Source of the DNA: Juglans regia
Taxonomy: Eukaryota; Streptophyta; Magnoliopsida; Fagales; Juglandaceae
Direction: 5' to 3'
Assembly: GCF_001411555.2 (NCBI RefSeq)
Contig: NC_049903.1
Coordinates: forward strand, 18,643,234 to 18,707,233
Length of the DNA stretch: 64,000 bases
Below the pieces are notes generated by a model. The model worked only from the letters and a program-made list of their open reading frames with translations. It was not told where the DNA came from and did not search any database. The position numbers were made by a program, and so were the translations under genes. Positions 36,865 to 48,831 of the stretch are shown here, one piece after another (position 1 is the stretch's first letter; every line of letters begins with the position of its first letter).

Positions 36865-38110
36865 CTAGTTCAAGCATTTCTTCAGTTTGTCGCCTTTGGT
36901 GGCATACGTTCCCTTCACTTGGTTGATGACTACTTGGGAGTCTTCCTTCACCTCGACCTTAGTCGAGCTCAAAGATTCTAACACTGAGAGTCCTGCTATT
37001 AGTGCCTCGTACTCTACTTCATTATTGGTTGTCTTGAATGAGAGCTTGGCCATATAGTAGTACTGCTAGATATAAATACAGCGTTTCTCTTCGCTCGGTT
37101 TGTTTCAACAATAGTGGGCTAGACAATGTCTGCTTTAGCTCCTCGAACGCTTGGTCACACTCTTCGTTCCACTGATGTACCCTGCGTAAAATCCCTGAAG
37201 AAAGGGAGGCATTTGTCCGTAGATCTAGGCACAAATCTGTTCAGGGCGGCTACCCTTCCCACTAACCTCTAGGCGTCATTTATACTTTTCGATGGCTGCA
37301 TGTTCATGATGGTGTCGATCTTTTCTGTGTTCGCTTCTATGCCCCTTTTTAGCACAATGAAGCCTAAGAAGTTCCCTGAATCCATACCAAACTTACACTT
37401 AGCTGGGTTTAGCTTCATTTGATATTGGTTGAGTACTGCAAAGGACTCCTTTAGGTTTGTTAGGTGCGTGGGGGGTTCTTGCTTGCTTTTGACTAGCAAG
37501 TCCTTGATGTATACTTCCATGGTCTATCTGATCTGTGTCTTAAACATTCAGTTTACCAAGCTTTGGTAAGTTACTCCGAAATGTTTCAAGTCGTAGGGCA
37601 TGACCTGATAATAGTAAACTTCTATGTCTGTGATAAATGATGTTTTCTCCTCGTTCTCTGGGTTCATGTGAATTTGGTTGTACCCTAAAATGTGTCCATA
37701 AAACTTAGTATACGGTGTCTTGTTGTGGCATCAACGATGATGTCAATCCGAGGTAGTGGGAAGCTGTATTTCGAACATGACTTGTGGTCAGTGAAATCTT
37801 CACACATTCTCTGCTTGCCATTGCCTTTCTTGACCAAGGCAACATTGGACAACCAATCTAGATAGTGGGCTTTTTTAATGAATCTTGCGATAAGGAGCCA
37901 TTCTACCTCTTCAGCTATGGCTACATACTTTTCAGCACTAAATGATATCTTCTTCTAATGGACCTTTCGGGACAAGGGGTCAATGCATAGCTTTATTGGT
38001 TCCAGGCATGTCTTCATGACTCTAGGTGAACACATCCTTGTGCTCAATCAATAGCTAGTTCGGGCTTCTCTAATGTTCGGGAGAAGCCGAGTTCCCACTC
38101 GTGTTGTGTT
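36865..38110 (-). pseudogene. Tat reverse transcriptase and RNase H, catalytic motif lost
   Basis: The minus strand shows NVALVKKGNGKQRMCEDFTD, then SFPLPRIDIIVDAT (38000-37750) and MEVYIKDLLVKSKQ (37520-37480). Next come MKLNPAKCKFGMDSGNFLGF and the RNase H domain MAKLSFKTTNNEVEYEALIA, then LEVKED-type SQVVINQVKG (37053-36900). In the YxDD box the first catalytic aspartate is replaced by lysine (YIKD). Stops and frameshifts also split the frame. Lineage motifs fit Tat. Confidence 0.8.
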
Positions 38111-38124
38111 TTTTGGTGCCCTAA

Positions 38125-38757
38125 TTATAATGGCACTAGCTCTAACGGCTCATTCACTTTAGCCTGTTGTAGATTATGTTTTTCCATTGCCTCCACCCCT
38201 TGGTCAAGCAGCCTCAGGGGAGGGGGCGGGTACAAGTCCTGAACCTGGCCCTCGCTTATGCAAACACTTAGACAACCTATCTTCAACTCATGTACATAGC
38301 ATTTTCGGGCCAAGGCCTGCTCCTCGCGCACTTCCCTTAATCTAGCTTTTGTTGGGAACTTCATTTTGAGGTGGTAGGTGGAAGTGATGGCCCTCAGGCT
38401 ATTCAAAGTCGTTCTACTCAATATGGCATTGTAAGACAACGAGGCCTTAACTATCAGGAAGTTGTTCATTGTTGTGGTGGTGCATGCCCCTTTCCCCCTT
38501 GTGATCGGGAGGGTTATGGCGCCGACTTGCTGAATGGTGTCGCCAGATAAACCCTTCAAGGGAGTGGGTTCAGGTCATAGCTTACTAACTTCAATGCCCA
38601 TTTTAACAAAGGCTTCCCAGAATAAGATGTCTGCCAAACTTCCACTGTCCACCAGAATCCGCCTAGTTGTGTAGTTAGCAACCAAGAGGGTCACTACTAG
38701 CGCATTGTCGTGCGGGTAGAAGACTCCCTCACAATCTTTCTCTGCAAATGAAATCAT
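38125..38757 (-). pseudogene. Tat aspartic protease region
   Basis: Two frames: 38757-38575 carries ISFAEKDCEGVFYPHDN, then LLVANYTTRRILVDSGSLAD with the DSG catalytic triplet. 38559-38125 continues with IQQVGAITLPITRGKG, then FLIVKASLSYNAILSR and ITSTYHLKMKFPT. This is the standard Tat protease and pre-RT linker. A stop separates the two parts. The active-site triplet is retained, but the polyprotein is broken. Confidence 0.75.
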
Positions 38758-41113
38758 CGTTATATTACTGTTAGGTGGGTGCTTGAATGGTCAGTCCATC
38801 ACATAGATTTCTTCATACCTCACCCTGCGAGCATGTGCTATTCTGTTAGAACAAAAGGTGCCACCCCCAGCAAATCCACAGGCTATAGTGCAGATTTCCC
38901 CGAGGGGTGTGCCATCACTATTATTATTTTGGCGAGGAGGATCCCGACCACTTTCTCACTCCAGTTGTTGCCTCTCTGAGTTTTCGCTCCATTGTTGACT
39001 ATGATCCTGCTCTACCCGTCACCTTGGTTTTTCTCATTCCTTGAGCATTCGCTCTAACTCTCCAGTTCCCATCAACTTGGAAACCCGTTTTTTCATCGTG
39101 GTGCAATCTTTTGGCTAGTGGGTGTTCTTTTGATGGTAATTACAAAAATGCTGGCCTATTGTTGTTTGGTTTGGTTCCCTCTTTGAGGCCTCTTTCTCTT
39201 GCACATTCAAGTTGCTGTGAACTAACCTTGCCACCTGGTCGCGTGAGGGCGCCTGCTTATCATGCCTTCTCTCCTGTTGGTTTGAGCTAGACTTCTTGTC
39301 TCCATTTTTGGCCTAGCCGTCTAATTTCATCTCCCCCTTCCTTGGCTCGAGGAGGGCCTTTAAGGTGTCCTCTGCACTAACAAATTCATCAGCCCTATTC
39401 ATGAAGTCCCTCAAAGTCGAGGGGGTCCTTTGTGCCAACTCCACCATGAATGGGCTTCTAGGCAATATGCTGCCCAATAAAGCTGCTAGAGTGATCTTCT
39501 CGTCCTGGTCATTGGCAGTCAACCTCTTCTTGTTGAACCAAGTAAGGTAAGCTTTCAGGCTTTCATCTTCTCCTGTCTTAATAGTCAATAGGTATGATGC
39601 TAGATGTCAGCACCACCTACTCACCATAAACTATGTCACGAACTATTTGGCCAATTCTTCAAAACTATCAATTAACCTTGGTGGTAATGCTTTCAACCAT
39701 CCTCTTGCAACCCCTTGAGTGTTAAGGGGAAGGCTCTACAAGCTATCTCCTCGAGAAAACAATGGAGATTCATGTGTGCCTTAAAGTTTTCTGGGTGATC
39801 AACCGTGTAACGCCCCGTACCCGAGGGTTCGGAGAGTTAACTCATGTCACTTAAAAATCATTTTCCTTCCACATAGTACATATTCTAATCTTTCCCAATC
39901 GCACAAAATACTCATATATTTACATCAATTACTCCAGAATAACTATTCTAAGACGATACAAAATTTAATATAAACATCAATCTCCCAACAAATCACATCA
40001 TTAGAGCACAACAAGCTTACTGAATGAAAATCCTCAATACCCATATAAACCTTCTATGCTTAAACCATCATTCTTAACTCTTCTCACCCATGCTCCATAT
40101 CCTTGATCCTCAACTGAAACATTCAAATCATTTGAAAAATATTGTGGAGATAAGGGGTGAGTTATCAACAACTCAGTAAGCAGAGAACATATACTAGCAT
40201 GTAAACATGAGCCTTTTCAGAAAGTTCAATATGCAGAAACAAAACATTTTATTTTTATATGCAGATCTCAGAAAACGTGTTATCAGAAAATCATAGCGAC
40301 TTTTCAAGCATTTCATACTCAAGTCAACAATTCATATTTGAGGATCAATTTCATATTCAAAAACGCTTTGGCATAACATAACTGAACATATTCATTTTAT
40401 CATATCATATCATATACCATGTTTAACCCCCGTGGTAGGGTTGTGCTATCCCCGGTGGCCAAACCAGGCAGTATCATGTGGTGAACTTCCCCTTTTTCAA
40501 TCTCGGAGCCCCGAGTGTGCACACAGGAAAGAACACGTAAAAAGACCACTTTGTTTCCAAAGTGGGTGCACTCATATCATATCATGGTGGTACCAACCAT
40601 ATCACGTGAACAGTATCATCATATCAGAACCATATTCAGAACAGATAAGTATGCCAAAGTTTTATCATATCCATATCATATCAAAACACGTGCGAAACAT
40701 ATTCATATCATTTCTATTTCATCAAAAACAGATCCATATCATTTCATATCACATGCATAAAAATTTCAATGATATCATATTCGCTCTTTTGTATATTTCA
40801 TAAACATGTCAAATATTGCTCATGTCTACACATTTCATATCAAACATTTCTTTTCTCTTTCATACGTATCTCATGAGGGAATGCAAAATATATACTGAGG
40901 TTGTTTTTCACTTTTTTTTTTCTTTTTAAAACAACATTCACATTTTTACAAACCAACCTCAGTTCCTTTCTTTTTATGCAAATCCAGCATAGGAACCCCG
41001 CTTACCTGGACGACTTAACTTTTCCAAAAATTTCCTCAAAAATGTCGAGTCGACTATAAATCGTCACCTATAAAAATAATCACGTAATTTCTGTAAGTTT
41101 CCAATATATCACA

Positions 41114-42807
41114 TGTAACACCCCGTTCCCGTAGGATATAGATGTTATTAGCATTTATAACTTAGTGCCCGGTAAAGAGATTCATATCCAGAAATACCTC
41201 ATTTATTGAAATTCATCAAAACGTTAAAACTAGATTGAACATGATTGTTTTAACAACTAAACGTAAAATAAAAGAACACAAACTAATCCTATGAATGACA
41301 TAAAAAGGAATCTAATTCTTGTGTGAATATCACTTATTCATTCCTAAGTCTTTGTACTAGATCTATTCCTGGCCATCCAACTCTGCATCATCATAGACAT
41401 CATCTGCGAGAATTAGACATAGAAGAAAACAAGAAGACAAACAAACAAAATGAGTCGAATACTCAGTAAGTAGCACATCATACCGTAAAATATAATTTTT
41501 GTAACATACATTTCATTTCTATGAGACTCTTCAAAACATACCTACAACTTCATAGATTACAATCAAACACGTAACATGACTTTCTGAAGGATTTTACATA
41601 CGTATATCATTATAGACTCACAAAGCAGATGTTTTAATCATTGACCAAAAGCGGAAGCATACATAATCGTGGCAAACATGTAATCGTGAATGCATAATAT
41701 CTTATTTATCTTGTCTTATCAAGGAGTGAAACACGCTTGGGTCCGTGTTTCACCTAACTTGCATAACATGGAGTGAAACACGCTTGAGTCCGTGTTTCAC
41801 CTAACTTGCATAACATGGAGTGAAACACGCTTGGGTCCGTGTTTCACTTAACTTGCATAACATGGAGTGAAACACGCTTGGGTCCGTGTTTCACTTAACT
41901 TGCATAACATGATGTGAAACACGCTTGGGTCCGTGTTTCACCTAACTTGCATAACATGGAGTGAAACACGCTTGGGTCCGTGTTTCACCTAACTTGCATA
42001 ACATGGAGTGAAACACGCTTGGGTCCGTGTTTCACTTAACTTGCATAACATGATGTGAAACACGCTTGGGTCTGTGTTTCACTTAACTTATGGTTAACCA
42101 CGCTTGAGTCGGTGGCACCGTAATATTTCTTAACTTCCTTAATGCATGAAAATTTATTAGGTTTGCATGAATATTTCTAACATAGCATATTCTTGTACAT
42201 GGCATAGCATAACATGGCATAATATGTCATATTCTTGTACATATCATAGCATGGTATGTCATATTCTTGAACATGGTATAGCATGACATAGCATGACATA
42301 GCATAACATGACACTTCCTTATACATGGCATAACATAACATGGTACTTTCTTATACATGGCATAACATAATATGATCTGAATATTTTATGACATTTCATG
42401 GCATACATAATCTAAGTACTACATGAACATGGCTCGCATAATATGGCTATTCTATTACATGGCATACTTACTTGAATTACTACATGAATATCTCATTGCT
42501 TTCATACGATTTTTAGTAACATTCAATTAATCAAACAAATTTATTCATTCAAGCATAATCTCATATTCCCTCAAGATCATGAAAGGAATCTAACATTGGC
42601 TTGTCTCTTAGCGTAGCGTAGATAACCATCATAAGCACATCATATTTTCATATATGACAATAATATTCACAATACGCATACATTTATATGATCATACTAT
42701 TTACTACCTCAAGACATATCTAATAAAACAATAACAATAACAATAACAAAAACAATAATAATAATAATAATAATAATAAATCACACTTTTGGACTCGGGG
42801 TGTTACA
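41114..42807 (-). repeat. Nested solo LTR with a hairpin array, TSD tcaca
   Basis: It starts TGTAACACCCCGTTCCCG and ends ACTCGGGGTGTTACA, with exact 5-bp duplications tcaca at 41109-41113 and 42808-42812. Length is 1694 bp. Inside are the 47-bp array (41726-42090), degenerate acatggcatagcataacatg repeats (42180-42470) and an (AAT)n run (about 42755-42780). Its terminal sequence is related to the host LTR but the body is different, so it belongs to another subfamily. Confidence 0.9.
41726..42090. repeat. Eight 47-bp repeats, each with a hairpin
   Basis: Units start at 41726, 41773, 41820, 41867, 41914, 41961, 42008 and 42055, spaced exactly 47 bp. Each contains gtgaaacacg, then cttgggtc, then cgtgtttcac: a perfect 10-bp inverted repeat with an 8-base loop, followed by a linker of the ctaacttgcataacatgga type. 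Only single substitutions occur (cttgagtc, tctgtg, cac(c/t)taac, tgga/tgat). A degenerate ninth arm (ccacgcttgagtcggtgg) follows at about 42098. Confidence 0.95.
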
Positions 42808-44640
42808 TCACATATGTCGATATTTAAGCCTAAACTTCTTAAATAACCTATTTTAAATTTCTCAAAACTTAAAACCTTCATAATCCCAAAATATATCATT
42901 ACTTCATAAAATCACCAATATCCACCACAACCCACGTCATACACAAAACACCAATATTTAAACCCGAACAGCCAACAAATCTCATAGTCTAAACCAATCA
43001 TACTAACAACTCCATCACCCAATCCAATCAACCCCGTTACTCCTCGGACTCAGTCCGGCAAAACCAATCAGCAATTAAATACAGTGTAATGTACTAGTGC
43101 AAAAATACGTTAAATTCACGAGAATTCTTTGAAAAATATTTACATTGCTATATAATGATTTCCGAAGGATCACGAAACTGCAAGAAGTGGCGGCTCAGCA
43201 ATGTAACAGTGTAAAATACACTGTGGCCGTGGGTCTCAAAAACCCACTTTTCAACGAAGACAAACCAAGACCCAAAATTGATAGGGTAGGGCCTAGAGAG
43301 GTCGGTGAAGCCAATGGTGGTGGTGGTTTGCCGTGGGTGGCGGCGCAATGGGTGTTTTAGGCCAAAAATGCACAAATCGGAAATGGACTTGGTGGGGCTT
43401 CACCGGTGACGGATCAGAGCCGGGGTTGGGTCCATTGGGTAGCTGGGAGGTTGGGGATGAAGTGGTGAAAAGATGGTGGCCGGTGGTGGCGCGACGGCAG
43501 CGCGCGAGCACAAAGAACGCAGCGGCTTCGTGGGGTGCGTGCGGGCTACCGGCTGCGAGGTAGGGGCTGGGATTTGGGGGGTGAGGTCGCCGGCCGGTGG
43601 GGGAGCTAGTCGGCCCGGCGGTGTCGCGCACGGCGCCGCGAAGGCGGCGGGCTGGGTGAGGAACGGCTGCACGGCGAGAGAGAGAGAGAGAAGAACTCGC
43701 GCGGGGGGAGGAAGACCAGGAGGAGAAAAAGAAAAGAAAAGAAAAAAAAAAAAGAAAAGAAGAAAAGAAAAAAGAAAAGGAAAAGAAAAATAGAGGGAAA
43801 AGAAATGAGGTCCAATCTTCACATCTTGGGTCATAAAAATGATCCAACGGAAACGATTTTAAAGCTGCAAGTGAAATAAAATAATTCAAACACAGTGATT
43901 AAATTGAAAATAAATAATTAAACCCAACAATAAGTTAATTTAATTCGAGAAGAAATTTAAACACATAACAATAATTAATTTAAAGAAAGCACTTCAAAAA
44001 AATAATTTTCGTAAACTAAAAATCATAAAAATAGTCTAATTAAAAATCCAATAATTTTAAAACAAGAGAATAAATTCTGAATCAATAAAAATAATTCATT
44101 CATTAAAATACACTAAAATACGGGGTGTTACAAACCGGGTCTCAGGATCTATCATACATTTTGACTTATGGCATTTTGAATTTTGGTGGAAGTGGTACGA
44201 CTATCACCTTCGCATTGTAAGGTAGGTATGTGAGGCTCAATAGCTGCTCGATTGAGGAAGATCCTCCCATCTTTTACGCCATCTCCTCGTACTTGTCAAC
44301 GACTCACATAACTTGTCGTGTGGTTTCTTCTTTCCAGCTCTTCCACGTTCGTTCCTTCATTGATGTGCGCCTCCCCTTCTCCTTGTTCTTTATGGCTTGG
44401 CATTGTGGCATCCCTGAGCTCAGTATTAAGGTGTTTCAATTCCTCATTCTAACGTCGTAGGTTTTCCATGGCTTCCATCATCTTCTTTAGTCTTTTTCTG
44501 TGTCTTGGCCAGGCGCGACTCCATGTTCACGGGTGTCGTGTCAAGATCACGAGTAGCTTGAGAACACATCACAGTCGGCATGTAGGAACCACGCAGGAGT
44601 CCAATGAGAAACTAAAATCACAGATTACAGGATCCCACAG

Positions 44641-44656
44641 ACAACACCCCTATTAA
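44641..44656 (-). other. Primer-binding-site-like sequence of the Tat element
   Basis: Sense-strand reading leaving the LTR is ttaataggggtgttgtctgtgggatcc (in parts: ttaatagggg, then tgttgtctgtgggatcc, continuing past 44641 to about 44630). It fits a mutated form of the tttggcgccgtctgtggga motif common after Tat LTRs. The site is degenerate. Confidence 0.4.
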
Positions 44657-45083
44657 TGAAGTGTATCACCACCGGCTATAACCTTTTATCTGCAAGTAAC
44701 AAGGATGGTGGCCCAAAGTGCCTGATGCACCTCTGATGCCTAAGTCTGTGGTGTACATTAATAAGTCACTCAGATGATAGTTCAATGACTAGTTACCTTA
44801 ATGTATTACCTACCCATAGTATATATAGGAGTAACGAGTTATAGATAAGTATCAATAATGACCATCATGCCTGAGCCTTATCTCTTAAGTGATATATTTT
44901 TAATCAGTTATTATACCGAAAAAGTTAGATTCATCCTAACTGTTCTAAACTAACAATCCATTCCACCTTATTAGTCAGCTATGAACTGGAATCACATAGG
45001 TCTCCAAGGCCTGCTAGCTTTGGTTTTGGGCATGGCTCCCTCACTGGGCCCATTCCATGTAAGGGATTACTTAAGCCCTTCCA
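44657..45083 (-). repeat. 5' LTR of the Tat element, truncated
   Basis: It aligns with the first 430 bp of the left LTR from TGAAGTGTATCACC onward and stops matching after aagcccttcca near 45083. The missing part corresponds to the sense-strand 5' end. So the element lost its start, by deletion or a later insertion. No right-hand target duplication can be found. Confidence 0.75.
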
Positions 45084-45650
45084 TGGATGAAAATGCTTTT
45101 GTTGTCGAGGGCAAGGCATATACATGCATGACACTAGTAAAAAAGTAAACTACCTCTCACATTCTAGATAGAAGTATTTCAAATTAAATTTTAGCCAGAA
45201 TTGTGCATTGTTTTTCCAAATTAAACCCAAAAGCCATCAAAACTAACAATTTATACTCCAAACTACATACTAATCTTTCAGATTTGCTCTCACCTCCAAA
45301 CTATCACTTTTTTCCTTTCATTATTTGTAGTATAAGTTAAGGTTGGTTAGATAATTATAACATTTATAGTGGTGTATTTTAGACAATTTACTTAGTTGCA
45401 TTGGCTTCAAACTTAACCAAATGGACGACTTGTTTGAAAGGAGGCATATGATTTGTACAATCTTAAAATGTGTAAGTCAAGTGCACTCCCTTTATAAATA
45501 ATGAGCTAACCTAGGACTCATATGAAAAAATTCACTTTTTAATGGTGAGCTCTACTATATTTTAAAGCATGGGACTTGCACACTCACAAACTATATCTAG
45601 TATTACTTTTAAAAAATAGTTAGGTTTAGCTGTAAGTTGTTGTGTAACAC
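45084..45650. other. Unassigned AT-rich stretch with MITE-like part
   Basis: No gene is supported. 45430-45625 contains wording (agtgcactccctttataaat, then tggtgagctctact, then gggacttgcacactcac and ctagtattactttt) that resembles a dispersed short element of woody eudicots. Termini are not defined. Confidence 0.3.
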
Positions 45651-46451
45651 CCCATACACGAAGGGTCAGGGAATTAGTTCTTGTCACTTAAAATTCAAAT
45701 TTCCAATACTACAAGCTTATACTCCAAACAATAAAAGCGCCAGGCTCTATAACATGTATACTTGATTTATTCAAATACACGTTCCTCCACGGGGATGTCA
45801 ATGAAACCCCTTCCACATATATATAAACTCCACAAGGTCTAAAATAATGTGTCATTGTCTAAAAATATTACTTATAAATACTAATATCTTGAATTACAAT
45901 AATCACTTGTACCCCTTGGTACCTATTTCAATCTATTAGCCTACTTGTGCCTTTTAGGCACTTATTCATCTATGCTCACCTAATCCTGCATGTGCTTCCT
46001 CTTCCTAGTCCTCAGCTGGAATCTCAAAGTCATCTGAAAAATAATGGAGATAAATGGGTGGGTTATCAACAACTTTGTCATCTAAAAAATAAGGTAATGG
46101 TATTCTTAAAAGCATTTCATTAGAATAATAATATACAAAAGTCCATAGGCACAAGCATAATTGAAACAATATTAGAAACAAGAGGAAAGGCCATGTTTAC
46201 CCCCGTGGTAGGGTTATTCGAGTCTGTGATTAGCAAAGTAGAACGTGTCATTGTTTTATCACCAAGGTGATGCACTCAAAACCGAGGCAATGTTTACCCC
46301 CATGGCAGGATGTGCATTTTGGGGATATCCAAGTAGAACATAAACAACTTTGTCATTAAAATGAGTGCACTCAAAACCGAGACCACTATTGTATCCTGTG
46401 GAGGGGCCAAAGGCCACTATTGTAACCTATGGCAAGGTTTGAGGCCACAAT
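45651..46451 (-). repeat. Truncated gypsy-type LTR with part of a 31-bp array
   Basis: It starts TGTAACACCCCATACACGAA and parallels 39806 onward (gtcacttaaaa; later gccatgtttacccccgtgg, then tagggtt). From 46381 it enters a 31-bp tandem repeat (gaccactattgtatcctgtg..) with two full copies and a third cut at 46451 by the next LTR. The same repeat has six copies in the sister LTR at 52969-53154. Confidence 0.7.
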
Positions 46452-46561
46452 TGTGATACCCCCAAACTTCGCTGGGGATTTGATGGAATGTGAAGCATCG
46501 AGACAAGCAACACAATGTTACATACTCTCGTTCCTGGCAGTTAAGAACGCAATGCACCTAA

Positions 46562-48814
46562 TGTGATACCCCGTATTTTAGTGTATTTTATTTTATTGAA
46601 GGATTATTTTAATTAATTTAAAAATTGGTTCCCTTGTTTTAAATTTATTGGATTTATCATTGGTTTTATTTTAAAAATTTTTAAGCTGTGAAATTTATTT
46701 TGATGTGATTTCTTGATAGTAATAATTGTTTGCATTTAAATTGCTCTTTGCTTTAATGAATACTTGTATTGTTGGACTTTAATTATTTTATTTTATTAAT
46801 ATTGAGTTGTAGTGTTTTTATTTGGTTCTTATTTATTTTTATTGTGTCTTTTTCTTTTGTTGGACTCTTCTATTCTCGGACTGGACCTATTTGAGAGTGT
46901 GTTATTTTTCTTTTGGGCCCAACCCATTTGGTTCCCAACCCAGGCCCGTGAAAAGTAGTCTAGACTTCACGTCGCACGGTGTCAAACCGTTTCCATTTTC
47001 ATGCACGTCCATCCCTTCCTCTTCTTTAGGTTTTCTTTTTCTGTTTCCGCTCACTAGGTGTTATCCCCGTGCTTTCTGTGTGCATCTGGTTTTATTCTTA
47101 TAAGTGATGTACGTACATAATATATATGTTATATATATAAAGTGTTAACTTGATAGTTGAGTCTATTACCAGTTTTACCCCTATACTTTCCAGAAATATG
47201 TTCTCGAATGAGAGGTATTTATTTATTTATTTTTTGTTATGTTAAAATGAGTTTTGTTTGAAGTCTCATAAAACATTATTTTTGTGTAGAAAATATTTTA
47301 ATAACATAGTTAACTAAAGGAAGTAAACCTATTTTTAAGAGAGGAGTTTTTCATGGCGTAATTTATAAGATTTTTTAAATTAGTCTAAGTATTTTATTAA
47401 TTTATAATGCGTAGTTGGTGCTTTAGATATTTTTTTAAACATTATTTTTTATTGAATTCCATAATTGTCTTAATACTTGTTCGATTAAACCTTTTATTCA
47501 GTACAAATTCAATTAAGTGGATATTGATGGTTTTAGAAAATGATGGCATTTTAGGAATTTTGAGAATTTTAGGTTTTGAGGTTTTAAAATAGGTTCTTTT
47601 AGCATTTTAGATTTAATTATCGAAACATGTAATTGATTGAAAATTTACGAGAATTGCGTGATTTTTATAGGTGACGATTAATATTTGTTCGGCTTTGTTG
47701 AGGAAAACTTTTTTTTCAGGCAAGCGGGGTTCCTATGCTAGCCTTTGCACAAAAATAAAATAGACTGGGGTCAATTTTGAAAATGTGCATGTTTTGTTAT
47801 GAAAGGAAATTTTGAAAATGACCTCAGTTATTTGTTCTGAGGTAGACTAGTGTAGACATGAGCTTATTTTGACATTTTGATTCCGAACCATGCAAAAGAG
47901 AGCGAATATGAAATTTTGTGCATAAATTATATTTCTGTGATATGATTCTGTTATGTTCTGAAACTGTTATGTACTCTGATATGATAAGATGTGATTTCTG
48001 AAACTTCTGGCATGACATTCTTTTTCTGCTTTGACCTTACCACGGGTGTAAAACTGTGGCCTCTGTTTGGGTTGATACCAACTTTTATATTTCTGGTGCA
48101 CCCACTTTGGAAACAAAGTTGTTTTCTGCGTGGTCTTTCTTATGTGCACACTCGGGGCTTCGAGAATGATAAGGGGAAGATTCACATTCTGTTTCTACTC
48201 AGTTGGCCGCCAGGGTTTGCACAACCCTACCACGGGGGTTAAATATGGAATTCTGTTCTGATATGATGTTTCAGTTATGCTGTGGCAAGGGAATTTTGAA
48301 TAAGAAAATTGTGAACTTTCGCTTTGATATTTTTTATAACATGTTCTGACTCTGCACTCTAAAAATAAAAAGTGTTTTGTTCTGCATTCTGAAATCTGTA
48401 AATGTTCATGTTTGCATACTAGTATATGTTCTCTACTTACTGAGTTGTTGATAACTCACGCCCTCTTATCTCCAATATTTTCAGATGATTTTTAGATATT
48501 TCAGCTGAGGATCAGGACTATGAAGAATTGGGTGAGCTGACTTAAGGATAGTGGATTAAAAATAGAAAGCTTTCGATGAGTATTGGTGATTTTTTATAAT
48601 TATATTGTTGAAATATGAGTTTAAGTGACATGTAGAGAAATTGGTAATTTTTGGGGTTACTGTATTGAGGATTTTATATACGAGTATGTATGGTTAATTA
48701 AATCTGAAGTGTTTACGTTTGATTTGGAGCTTTTGGAAGAGTATTAGCAATGTTGGAGTTGATTATCAGGTAATATGAGTTAACTCTCCGGACCTTCGGG
48801 GTCGGGGTGTTACA
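46562..48814 (+). repeat. 5' LTR of the non-autonomous element (2253 bp)
   Basis: It starts TGTGATACCCCGTATTTTAG and ends TTCGGGGTCGGGGTGTTACA. Its second half repeats at 50474-51427 with few differences (for example ccgaaccatgc and cctaactgtgc). It contains the gcacaaccctaccacggggg motif shared by this LTR group. Confidence 0.85.
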
Positions 48815-48816
48815 GT

Positions 48817-48831
48817 TTGTATCAGAGCCAC
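48817..48831 (+). other. Primer binding site, initiator-Met tRNA type
   Basis: tttgtatcagagcca follows the LTR end by two bases and matches TGGTATCAGAGCC with one mismatch. It confirms the plus orientation of this element and the same primer as the element at 6041. Confidence 0.75.

Larger units (their letters stand above)
39806..44132 (-). repeat. Solo LTR in gag, TSD aaccg
   Basis: The plus-strand start is TGTAACGCCCCGTACCCGAG and the end is ACGGGGTGTTACA, flanked by aaccg on both sides (39801-39805, 44133-44137). It contains a younger solo LTR (41114-42807); without it the length is about 2.6 kb. No primer site or internal region accompanies it, so unequal recombination has removed the element body. 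Near 40431-40452 is the cccccgtggtagggttgtgc motif shared with the LTR at 46562. A GC-rich, GA-rich block lies at 43180-43800. Confidence 0.85.
39000..44640 (-). pseudogene. Tat gag, split by a solo LTR
   Basis: N-terminal part (44640-44133) and main part (39800-39000) on the minus strand. Recognisable are the Retrotrans_gag core (DHPENFKAHMNLHC, then EEIACRAFPLTLKG just left of the LTR insertion) and 39588-39313 (EDESLKAYLTWFNKKRL, then LAQRTPSTLRDFMNRADEF). A degenerate Cys/His stretch (FVITIKRTPTSQK) stands at the knuckle position. Stops occur throughout. Removing 39806-44132 and one copy of the aaccg duplication restores continuity (DPETRF before, DHPENF after). Confidence 0.75.
25901..45083 (-). 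mobile_element. Tat-lineage Ty3/gypsy retrotransposon with nested insertions
   Basis: The element reads right to left. The 5' LTR (44657-45083, truncated) and the 3' LTR (25901-26682) are homologous. Between them are gag (44640-44133 and 39800-39000), protease (38760-38125), RT and RNase H (38110-36865), integrase (36750-35426), a tandem array (35003-35430) and an extra ORF on the opposite strand (26779-34850). A polypurine tract abuts the 3' LTR, and a primer-site-like sequence abuts the 5' LTR. Every coding part has stops or frameshifts. Two large insertions (27588-33262, 39806-44132) add about 10 kb. The LTRs differ at many positions, so the element is old. Lineage is assigned from the protein motifs and the extra ORF. 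Confidence 0.8.

Noticed and set aside
41726..42090. CRISPR-like array of short palindromic repeats
   Set aside because: The segments between the hairpins are near-identical rather than unique spacers, the sequence is plant nuclear DNA, and the array lies inside an LTR with a clean target duplication.
43293..43889. 198-codon minus-strand ORF
   Set aside because: It lies in the GC- and GA-rich part of an LTR; long runs of Phe/Ser and Pro come from low-complexity DNA, and sister LTRs do not keep the frame.
48817..48831. Part of an initiator-Met tRNA gene
   Set aside because: Only the 3'-end complement is present, directly after an LTR, as expected for a primer site; no cloverleaf can be formed.
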